DNA of 39,075 nucleotides from an uncultured Porphyromonadaceae bacterium (GTDB taxonomy: Bacteria > Bacteroidota > Bacteroidia > Bacteroidales > Muribaculaceae): contig CAMWRI010000007.1 in the NCBI GenBank assembly GCA_947176585.1, positions 1-39,075 on the forward strand. The letters run 5' to 3'. Position 1 is the first letter of the stretch, and the number at the start of each line of letters is the position of its first letter. The notes below the pieces were generated by a model. The model was not told the DNA's origin and ran no database searches. It saw only the letters and a list, made by a program, of their open reading frames with translations. Positions 32,937-39,075 of this stretch are shown one piece after another. The position numbers were made by a program, and so were the translations under genes.

Positions 32937-34568
32937 TTATCTTTTAATTATGCTTACACACCTTTCATAAGTACCGTTATTTGATATATAGGGCTCGGTT
33001 TGATATGGTTTTACCCCACATCTGTGAAGTTCATTACACATTTCTAAGGCACGGCGAAACGCAATGTCCCGGTCTGAGTGTTTTGTATACCAACCTATTA
33101 TATTAAACGTATTGGCGCCATAGTCTTCTTTTATTACTGCGGCTACGGCTCTAATAACATTTCTATCTCCGCGCGTTAGGGTATAGCTCTCAATTGGATA
33201 ATAGATGGTTGCCAAGGGCTCATTATATGTGTTGAGAGAAATCTCAGGATAATTCTTTGCTTCTTCTACTGGTCTATGGGTTTCCTTAGCGGAGGTTGTC
33301 TCGGAGATAACAGCCGTTGATGGCTCCTCCTTATGCGCCACGACAGCATCTTTAGATTCGTCTGTGCTTTTTGAGGGAGATTCAGCAGCGACAGGGACAG
33401 CTATGGTATCTACAATACTTTCAACGCTATCGCTTTCGGCTGCGGCAAGCAGTTCTTCATTGGAGCCACTGCCGCGGGTGAGGAATATCAGGCCTAAGGC
33501 CACCACCAGAAGCACGCCGATTATTGCGAGGTAAATAATGGGGCGCTTGCGGGACGGCGCGTCCACCAATGTGGTTTCGGCGGTATCAGCCACGTGAGAT
33601 GTTGCGGGAGGGGTGGGAGCGGCCTTGATCCGAGGTGGTTCGGTGCCGGCGGGGAGCAAGCCGGATAATGACTCGGGGCGGTTGGACGGTACGGGCGAGA
33701 GCGCTTTCAGCAGCAGGTCTTTCAATTCGGGGGAAATGCCGGGAACTGCACCATCCAGGTAATCCTGCATATTCACGTAGATAAGCTCTGTGGATTTCTT
33801 GGGGTTGGAGCCCGTGAGGCAGAAGAGCAGGGTGGCTGCCAGTGAATAGATGTCGGCCTCGGGAGAGAATTTGGTGATGCCGGCATATTGCTCTATGGGC
33901 GCATAGCCGTCGGAGCAGCCGAGGATATTGATTGTGGACGTGGCGTTGCCTTCCTCGTCGTAGTGCTTCGACAGGCCGAAGTCGATAAGCACGGGGCGCA
34001 GCGAGGAGGTGCCGTCGGCGTTCTCCTCCTCGGAGATGATGATATTGTCGGGCTTTATGTCGAGATGGGTAAGGCGGCATGAGTGCAGAAAATCCACGGC
34101 GGATGCCACGGGGGCGAGCAGCTGCAGCGCATCGGCTTCCGCGAGGGGGCCGTGCTCCTCCGCATAGGCGCGCAGCGACTTTCCTTCAAGATACTCCATC
34201 ACGTAGTAGGCCGTGCCGTTGGCCTCGAACACCTCGTTGACCTTGACGATGGAGGGATGCCCGTTGCCCACGCGCTGCAGGCGGCGCGCCTCGCCCAGGA
34301 AGTCCTTCATGGAATTGTCCACCGTTTCGCGTTGCTTGCCCAGGCCGGTGATGATGCGGAGGGTGTCGCTGTCGCGCTCGCAGTATTCGCTGAGGAAGTG
34401 CTCCTTGATGGCGAAGTGTACGGTCACCGTGATATTGCCTATCTTTCGCGCCGACGTGACGAGATAGGTGATGCCGAAGCCGCCGGAGCCGAGCACCTTT
34501 ACTACCCGATATTGATAAGCCCCTGAACTGAGCACCGAACCTGCCGGCAGAGCATTGGGATTGGTCAT
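32937..34568 (-). CDS. transmembrane Ser/Thr kinase, OmpA-like C-terminus
   Basis: 543 residues. Kinase domain 20-295: GSGGFG (27-32), Lys55, HLDIKPDN (D170, K172, N175), DFG (D196), again non-RD. A transmembrane helix (about 343-365) leads to a spacer with Ser/Glu/Lys and an OmpA-like C-terminal domain (about 455-543: YTLTRGDRNVIRAVAAVI, then DIAFRRALEMCNELHRCGV), which would reach peptidoglycan. It is closely related to the next kinase in the catalytic half but not in the outer half. Ten bases separate the two genes. A wall-linked sensor kinase is inferred. Confidence 0.85.
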   Translation of the reverse strand: MTNPNALPAGSVLSSGAYQYRVVKVLGSGGFGITYLVTSARKIGNITVTVHFAIKEHFLSEYCERDSDTLRIITGLGKQRETVDNSMKDFLGEARRLQRVGNGHPSIVKVNEVFEANGTAYYVMEYLEGKSLRAYAEEHGPLAEADALQLLAPVASAVDFLHSCRLTHLDIKPDNIIISEEENADGTSSLRPVLIDFGLSKHYDEEGNATSTINILGCSDGYAPIEQYAGITKFSPEADIYSLAATLLFCLTGSNPKKSTELIYVNMQDYLDGAVPGISPELKDLLLKALSPVPSNRPESLSGLLPAGTEPPRIKAAPTPPATSHVADTAETTLVDAPSRKRPIIYLAIIGVLLVVALGLIFLTRGSGSNEELLAAAESDSVESIVDTIAVPVAAESPSKSTDESKDAVVAHKEEPSTAVISETTSAKETHRPVEEAKNYPEISLNTYNEPLATIYYPIESYTLTRGDRNVIRAVAAVIKEDYGANTFNIIGWYTKHSDRDIAFRRALEMCNELHRCGVKPYQTEPYISNNGTYERCVSIIKR

Positions 34569-34572
34569 AGCG

Positions 34573-35493
34573 CTATTTTCTGAAGATGTTTTTGATTAAG
34601 TTCATAAAACCTTTGTCGCTCCCGGCTGGCGGAACGGGAACGTCCCTCACCATATCACGGTCGGCGTCGACCGGCCGGGTCGCTGTGGTTTCGGGCACTT
34701 CCACCTCTGCTATTTTGGGAGCTGTGGCCGCAGTCTCGTCAAGTTCGTGAACAACGTCGTCTATCGCTATGAGGCTGGCCGTGTTGTTGTCGGAGCTTCC
34801 GCTGCTTATCCCGGCGATGGTGCTGATTTTATCGGCGTTGGTAGCCGGATAGCACAGGATCTCGTAGAGCTTCGCATCGTCAAGTTGATGAAGCACGCCA
34901 TCGGTGCAAAGGAAAAAGTAGTCGCCCGGCTCGATGTCGCGTATCTGAATGGTAGATGCAGATGTTGACTGATGCGGACTTACGCAACGGGTGATGATAT
35001 TGCTCTGCGGATGCCCGATGGCTTCCTCGGGGGTGATATTGCCCGAATGGACCAGCGCGTTGACCAGTGAATGGTCCTCGCTGCGGTACAATATCCCGGT
35101 GCCAGGGCGCACATGATAGATGCGGCTGTCGCCTATATGGGCGCAGAACGCGCCGCCCTCGTGAAAGCACACGAATGTCATGGTGGTGCCCATGTTGGTG
35201 GTAGCGCCTGCCGCTGCCTTGTTGAGGCGGGAGTAGACATGTGCCATAAGTTTCTCGAAATCGGAAGTGTCGAAAGGCTTTCCCGGCTGGAAAGTCTTCA
35301 TGTATTCACCAATCGCGGCTGCCACCGTACGGCTGGCCACCTCTCCGCGGTCCTGGCCGCCCACGCCGTCACAAACGGCGAAAGCCGCAGGGCAGTCCTG
35401 CGGCATATCTTCGTCGGGGAAGCGCGCGTCCTCCTGATTGGCGCGCCTTCCCAATTGGATAAACGAATATGGTTGATTGAGCAGTATTTCCAT
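34573..35493 (-). CDS. PP2C-family Ser/Thr phosphatase
   Basis: 306 residues. PP2C motifs: NQED (Asp22), CDGVGG (Asp42-Gly46), HIGDSR (Asp122), CTDGV (Asp198) and a late SDNNTA element, giving the metal-binding aspartates. The C-terminal 60 residues are a linker ending in a basic helix (FMNLIKNIFRK) that may contact membrane or partner. It is 4 bases before the first kinase gene and overlaps the FHA gene by one base. It should reverse phosphorylation by the two kinases, as in kinase-PP2C-FHA modules such as the type VI secretion PpkA/PppA/Fha set. Confidence 0.85.
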   Translation of the reverse strand: MEILLNQPYSFIQLGRRANQEDARFPDEDMPQDCPAAFAVCDGVGGQDRGEVASRTVAAAIGEYMKTFQPGKPFDTSDFEKLMAHVYSRLNKAAAGATTNMGTTMTFVCFHEGGAFCAHIGDSRIYHVRPGTGILYRSEDHSLVNALVHSGNITPEEAIGHPQSNIITRCVSPHQSTSASTIQIRDIEPGDYFFLCTDGVLHQLDDAKLYEILCYPATNADKISTIAGISSGSSDNNTASLIAIDDVVHELDETAATAPKIAEVEVPETTATRPVDADRDMVRDVPVPPAGSDKGFMNLIKNIFRK

Positions 35494-36233
35494 CAGATGT
35501 CTTTGTCAAATCGGAACTTTGTTTTACCCAGCACTATGGTGTCGCCGAAATTAAGCGATACGGATTCCCCGATTGATAGCGGTAATTCGTTGTGATATAC
35601 CGGATTGGTCGATTTAAGTACCGTCATCTTGAATGTGAATCCCTTGGCTGTGTGATTCACGTCGATCTTTATCGACCGCCTGGAGATGGAGCTGTCGTTC
35701 TTGATCGAGATATCCGACATCTCCGATTCGTCGTGGCGGCCCACGGTGTGGGATCCGGGTCCCAGCGGGTAGTTCTTGTTGAGCCAGCCTCGGCGCAGAA
35801 GCACCAGCTTGCCTTTGATAAGAGGATTGGTCTCGTCGAAGCTCAGAACGTTGGTCTTTTCCCTCACGTTTGCGGCAATCCGTCCCTTGCAGGCTGGGCA
35901 TTGAAATTCCTTGCGCCCGGCTTTCTGCGAGTTGAGCCCCATTTCCTGAGAGCCGCAGTGCGGACACATGAATTTGTACGTCTCGCCCACGAGGAAGTCG
36001 TCGCTGAGCGTGATTACTTCCTTGGATGAATTATCGTTCGGAGATGTTGCCGAAGTAGCAGTAACGTCTGCGTCTCCGAAGGCATCGAGACCCTTGAGTT
36101 TTACCTTTTTCTGAACGTTGCAATGCGGGCAAGTCACGGGATAAATGCCCGATTTGGCAGGGCGATGCAGCTTTATGGGCTTGCCACATTCAGGATCCAG
36201 GCACCTGAACACCAATATTGTATTGTCGGCCAT
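35493..36233 (-). CDS. cytoplasmic FHA protein with zinc ribbons
   Basis: 246 residues. N-terminal zinc-ribbon cysteines (C11, C16, C35, C38), a second set (C90, C93, C112, C115), then a C-terminal FHA domain (about 155-246) with VGRHDES (Gly165-Arg166) and SSISRRSIKI (Ser184-Arg185); the consensus His is Arg. FHA domains bind phosphothreonine peptides. No membrane segment, so it probably reads cytoplasmic substrates of the kinases. It overlaps the phosphatase start by one base. Confidence 0.8.
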   Translation of the reverse strand: MADNTILVFRCLDPECGKPIKLHRPAKSGIYPVTCPHCNVQKKVKLKGLDAFGDADVTATSATSPNDNSSKEVITLSDDFLVGETYKFMCPHCGSQEMGLNSQKAGRKEFQCPACKGRIAANVREKTNVLSFDETNPLIKGKLVLLRRGWLNKNYPLGPGSHTVGRHDESEMSDISIKNDSSISRRSIKIDVNHTAKGFTFKMTVLKSTNPVYHNELPLSIGESVSLNFGDTIVLGKTKFRFDKDI

Positions 36234-36236
36234 AAC

Positions 36237-37106
36237 TTACGAAATCATGTCGCCGGCAATGGTGTCGGCACCGAAGTCATCTATATTATCTGCGTCGCCT
36301 GCAGCCAGATATGTGGGATCTGAGTAAATCCCGAGTTCGGCGTCGCCAACGGTAAGATCGCCGGCAGCGAGCATATCGCCATTCTCGTCCAAGAGCGAAT
36401 TTCCATCCATGTCGGTAAGGATGTCAAATACCTCGTCGCCGTCCACATCCACCATCATCAGCTGATTGCCGGCGGCATCGTGGAACGATGCGCCTGTGTA
36501 GCCTTCTCCATCCACGGTATATACCGTCCCGATTTCATCAAAGCTGATGACCTCAGCCATATCAAAGTCGGCGGGGTCCACTTCATCCGCGGCGAGAATG
36601 GCTTCGGCCACATCGTTGGTAGCGGTCACATCTTCGGTAAATGCTGTATCTTCCGTGAATACCGTGTCGTCGGTATAAACCGTGTCGTCTCCGGGCATTA
36701 GTTCCTCATCTATTTCGTGCTCGATTTCTTCAAGGTTGCCGTCGTCGATGTTTCCGTCGGATTCTTCTTCGCTCCCGGTGACGGGCTGAAGTTCATCAAT
36801 AGTTTCATCTGCTGCTTCATCCGTTGCGGTCGTGTGGGGAGCAGCAGCGGTACTACCGGCCGCCGCGGGAGCTGCGTGATTGCCTTGATTGTGTGCAGCG
36901 GCCGAAGCGGGCGCAGCTTCAGTATCTTCTTTTACTTCTTCCACGTCTTTATCTACCGTTGGAATATCTTCCTTTTCGGGTTCCATAGCCATGGCTCCGG
37001 CCACGCCGATGCCGGCAGCCGCGGCTGCTGCGGCTGCATGAGTTGCAAAGGAGTTTTTCTTGTTGGAGGTGTTTCCGCTTGAGGGATTGATTCTTGTTGT
37101 GCTCAT
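36237..37106 (-). CDS. acidic Asp/Glu-rich protein (type B)
   Basis: 289 residues. Short basic N-terminus (TSNKKNSFATH), an Ala/Gly stretch (AAAAAAAAGIGVAGAMA) and a very acidic remainder with tandem hexapeptide-like repeats (TVYTDD TVFTED TAFTED) between about 142 and 162, and Thr residues preceded by acidic ones. This fits a disordered substrate for the kinases and FHA readers, but that is inference. Paralogue of the 205-residue acidic protein at 20.7 kb. It begins a transcription unit from its own promoter-like site and precedes the FHA gene by 3 bases. Confidence 0.6.
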   Translation of the reverse strand: MSTTRINPSSGNTSNKKNSFATHAAAAAAAAGIGVAGAMAMEPEKEDIPTVDKDVEEVKEDTEAAPASAAAHNQGNHAAPAAAGSTAAAPHTTATDEAADETIDELQPVTGSEEESDGNIDDGNLEEIEHEIDEELMPGDDTVYTDDTVFTEDTAFTEDVTATNDVAEAILAADEVDPADFDMAEVISFDEIGTVYTVDGEGYTGASFHDAAGNQLMMVDVDGDEVFDILTDMDGNSLLDENGDMLAAGDLTVGDAELGIYSDPTYLAAGDADNIDDFGADTIAGDMIS

Positions 37107-37132
37107 TTGATTGATTGTATTAAATTCCGCTG

Positions 37133-37165
37133 CAAATTTAATGTGGGGCCATCCCGTAGCGCAAG
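37133..37165 (-). promoter_or_regulatory. Bacteroidota-type promoter, candidate
   Basis: - strand: CTTG (complement of 37162-37165), 21-base spacer, TAAATTTG (complement of 37133-37140), 26 bases before the ATG of the acidic gene. It matches the consensus closely and lies in the largest gap (122 bases) of the right half of the island. It would drive the acidic, FHA, phosphatase and kinase genes apart from the LytTR/caspase unit. Confidence 0.55.
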
Positions 37166-37228
37166 CAATATCGCGGGTATAGTTTGAATCTATGGGATTA
37201 TTGGACGAAAGTTGTTTTTAACTGCCTT

Positions 37229-37951
37229 CTACCACTCTGCAATTACCTTGTGGTACATAGATTCAGGTGCAATCAACTGTGGATGCTGAAACTCTATGCT
37301 TCTTTTCAGCACGTCGGCATAGATATACTTAAATAACTCCATTACGGTAATCTGCCGATTATTATCGGTGTCGGATTTTCCGCGCAGCCCCTTCAAAAGG
37401 GCCTGCGTGAAGAAGCCTGCCCCCAGCAGTGTGCTTTCTGCCGAGTATTCATGTGGGCGGCATGCCACGAAAAAGGCCTGATCTTTCGTGCCTTTGATAC
37501 TTCGGGTCCAGTTGTCGTCCGTTGTGCTGCCTGCAATTGTGCCTGCGTGGCAGGCATCTATGAAGCAGATTTTTTCGCTTGCCTGGGATAGATCCAGGGT
37601 CTTGACGATATCGTTATAGGAAATGGCCCGGTCGTAGCCGCAGATGGCTCCGGGCATTCCGTGGCCGCTGTAGAAGAAGATCACGCGGTCGCCCTTTTGT
37701 GCCCGCTTGCAGATTGCCCGTAGTTTTTTCAGCACATTTTCGCGTGTCACGTTCTTGCCGGTGAGCAGCGTTATGTTCTTGGTCTGAGTTCCCATTACCT
37801 CCTTGAAGCGTTTGGCGTCTTTGGTGGTTTGGCTGAGATTCATATCCTTATTCCCGTAATTCGACACACCTGTGACAAGAACATAAGTGCTTGCGTTTAT
37901 AGTGATTGCTGCAGCCAGTGTGCATAGCAAGGAGATGATTGTGCGTTTCAT
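37229..37951 (-). CDS. exported caspase-like (C14) protease
   Basis: 240 residues from ATG 37951, with a signal peptide (MKRTIISLLCTLAAAITINAS); the frame is open further upstream inside the previous gene, so this start is chosen. The p20-like core shows VLVTGVSNYG, then VIFFYSGHG with catalytic His97 and FIDACHAG with catalytic Cys134. The S1-pocket region of metacaspases (acidic, for Arg/Lys) is not certain from the sequence. Cleavage of exported or envelope substrates is inferred. It starts 2 bases after the FHA membrane gene and ends before the 122-base promoter gap. Confidence 0.8.
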   Translation of the reverse strand: MKRTIISLLCTLAAAITINASTYVLVTGVSNYGNKDMNLSQTTKDAKRFKEVMGTQTKNITLLTGKNVTRENVLKKLRAICKRAQKGDRVIFFYSGHGMPGAICGYDRAISYNDIVKTLDLSQASEKICFIDACHAGTIAGSTTDDNWTRSIKGTKDQAFFVACRPHEYSAESTLLGAGFFTQALLKGLRGKSDTDNNRQITVMELFKYIYADVLKRSIEFQHPQLIAPESMYHKVIAEW

Positions 37952-37953
37952 GC

Positions 37954-38613
37954 CTATTTTGCTTTGCATCGTGAGCATTGCATGTTTTGTATGTCGAATT
38001 CCGACACAGGATATCCGCACTTGGGGCACGTGAGATTTTTCAGCCTCCTTTGTTTCAGAGCTTTAACTGACCGGGTGTCTATACCGAAGAAAAATCCGAT
38101 AATTACCGGGGCAGCGGCCATAGCTCCACGTGAGATCCAAAGGTTAAGACCGGGATCGTTCTTAAGCGCGGGCACTACGTATTGTGCACCGATACAGAGA
38201 GCCATCGCCAAGGGTGAAGCGAATTTCACTATCTTCATGTTTCTGGAATTTTTCTTTTCCATTGCCTCCTCGTCGGCGAGCTGATACTTCAGTAACTTTT
38301 TGAGCTGACGGAACTCATAAGCGTATGAGTCTTCGTCGGCCAGCGCACGATGCGCAATGAACACGAAACTGCTGTGTCCCTCTTGCCCAAGGCGTATTAC
38401 GGTGTTTTCACTGATCACTTTCTTGAAAACACGTTGAAAATTTCCGTCCCGATCTTTGACGAAGGTGCCGTTGCTGCTCGACAGGTCTTCGATTTCCCAC
38501 TGGCCGTTGTCGCAGACGATAATCTTGGCGTGTCGGCCACTCACTCCCACTTTTTCTGCCGGGACAGTCACTGCCGACTCCGCAACACGGCCTATTATAT
38601 ACTCCTTTGCCAT
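37954..38613 (-). CDS. membrane FHA protein with C-terminal zinc ribbon
   Basis: 219 residues. FHA domain 1-90: IIGR (Gly8-Arg9), SGRHAK (Ser25-His28), SSNGTF (Asn48-Thr50), all canonical. Two membrane segments (about 129-150 and 158-178) and a zinc ribbon with C196, C199, C213 and C216. So a phosphothreonine reader fixed to the inner membrane, a natural dock for the transmembrane kinases. It sits 2 bases from the LytTR gene and 2 from the caspase gene. Confidence 0.8.
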   Translation of the reverse strand: MAKEYIIGRVAESAVTVPAEKVGVSGRHAKIIVCDNGQWEIEDLSSSNGTFVKDRDGNFQRVFKKVISENTVIRLGQEGHSSFVFIAHRALADEDSYAYEFRQLKKLLKYQLADEEAMEKKNSRNMKIVKFASPLAMALCIGAQYVVPALKNDPGLNLWISRGAMAAAPVIIGFFFGIDTRSVKALKQRRLKNLTCPKCGYPVSEFDIQNMQCSRCKAK

Positions 38614-38615
38614 TG

Positions 38616-38996
38616 TTATTCAGTTAAATAGCGTTTAAGGTAGAATTCGTTGATTTTTTGTTTGTAATCTTTCAGGAGGGGTTTGGGCACCAGCAAGGAA
38701 TACGAATGCTCGCCGCAATCGGAAAGCGTGATTTTCTGCTTCAAAACACTGATTTCCGTCAAAAACGATTGATTGATAATCAGGCTGCGACCGAGTCTTA
38801 CGAATGGCGATGGCTTTTCTTTGGGCCAAGTCATGCGTATATATTCCTCAAGTTTCGAAAGCCCGAGGGTAAGGAGATGCGTCTCACCCATGATATAGCA
38901 CATGTGCGTGTAATTACCATTGGCTTGAAAAAAGGCAATCTTCTCCAAGTCAATGATAAGCAGTTCATCTCGCGAGTTCAAGCACAATTTATACAT
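38616..38996 (-). CDS. stand-alone LytTR DNA-binding regulator
   Basis: 126 residues, a LytTR domain by itself (IIDLEKIAFFQANGNYTHMCY, KPSPFVRLGRSLIINQSFLTEISV). LytTR proteins bind DNA as regulators of envelope or cell-signalling genes; a receiver domain is lacking, so activity may be set by partners or phosphorylation. It is the first gene of the - strand series and probably controls its own unit. A 15-base inverted repeat lies about 25 bases upstream of the start. Confidence 0.75.
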   Translation of the reverse strand: MYKLCLNSRDELLIIDLEKIAFFQANGNYTHMCYIMGETHLLTLGLSKLEEYIRMTWPKEKPSPFVRLGRSLIINQSFLTEISVLKQKITLSDCGEHSYSLLVPKPLLKDYKQKINEFYLKRYLTE

Positions 38997-39020
38997 GGTT
39001 TTTGAGCAAAATAGGAAATT

Positions 39021-39035
39021 TCTCTTGGTAAGAGA
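39021..39035. repeat. inverted repeat upstream of LytTR gene
   Basis: TCTCTT GGT AAGAGA: perfect 6-bp arms in the 79-base region before the LytTR start (ATG at 38996). Position between a possible TATTTTG element (39008-39014 on the - strand) and further upstream sequence makes it a candidate operator. LytTR sites are more often direct repeats, so another regulator is possible. Confidence 0.35.
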
Positions 39036-39075
39036 TTTGGACGACGCTAAATCGCATGATGTTAACCGCTTAATA

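Noticed and set aside
31446-38996. Type VI secretion system regulatory locus
   Set aside because: The kinase, phosphatase and FHA trio is suggestive, but no Tss structural protein, sheath, Hcp, VgrG or ClpV is encoded in the window.
1-39075. CRISPR arrays, insertion sequences, integrase or attachment sites
   Set aside because: No regularly spaced repeats, transposase or integrase frames, or terminal repeats were seen; the only long DNA repeat is the pair of 249-base coding blocks.

Overview
The window looks like a chromosomal accessory region of a gut-type member of the Bacteroidales (Bacteroidota). Support: promoter-like elements of the Bacteroidota form (CTTG, a spacer of about 20 bases, then TAAATTTG); TonB C-terminal proteins with the Bacteroidota-style PGG lead-in; many Sel1/TPR exported proteins; a stand-alone LytTR regulator. 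Family or genus cannot be fixed from this sequence alone. No rRNA, tRNA, CRISPR array or transposase was seen.

The left part (about 0.5-16.1 kb) is all on the + strand. After a long structured leader (1-512) come two consecutive dynamin-like GTPases, a small protein with a glycine-zipper C-terminus, a Ser/Thr-rich small ORF broken by one in-frame TGA, and a large HerA/FtsK-family (DUF87-like) ATPase that carries an unusual Ser/Thr/Glu-rich, glycine-zipper insert. These genes overlap or nearly touch, and a perfect 13-bp hairpin closes the unit. Next is a toxin-like cassette: an LHH nuclease and an HExxH zincin, each followed by a small, possibly immunity, gene. Then come eight small to medium orphan genes, two of them zinc ribbons and one weakly DUF1835/DUF3658-like, and finally an ABC-type AAA ATPase.

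The right part (16.1-39.0 kb) is all on the - strand and meets the left part tail to tail. Read from its 5' end it encodes a LytTR regulator, a membrane FHA/zinc-ribbon protein, an exported caspase-like protease, an acidic Asp/Glu-rich protein, a second FHA/zinc-ribbon protein, a PP2C phosphatase, two transmembrane Ser/Thr kinases with different predicted extracytoplasmic C-termini (OmpA-like and MORN-like), then a long series of signal-peptide proteins. These include three NTF2-like paralogues and six proteins sharing an N-terminal PEGA-like module joined to different C-termini (TonB_C, OmpA-like, Sel1, Lcl/DUF1566, unknown). A second acidic protein starts a further unit with a Sel1 protein and three unknown exported proteins.

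Inference: the right part is a eukaryote-like phosphosignalling island (kinases, phosphatase, phosphopeptide readers, caspase-like protease) wired to a periplasmic set of modular proteins. The left part is a membrane-remodelling GTPase plus pumping ATPase system with toxin-like neighbours. Whether the two parts cooperate is not shown by the sequence. The most promising undescribed systems are the dynamin/HerA cassette and the kinase/FHA/caspase/PEGA-module operon.
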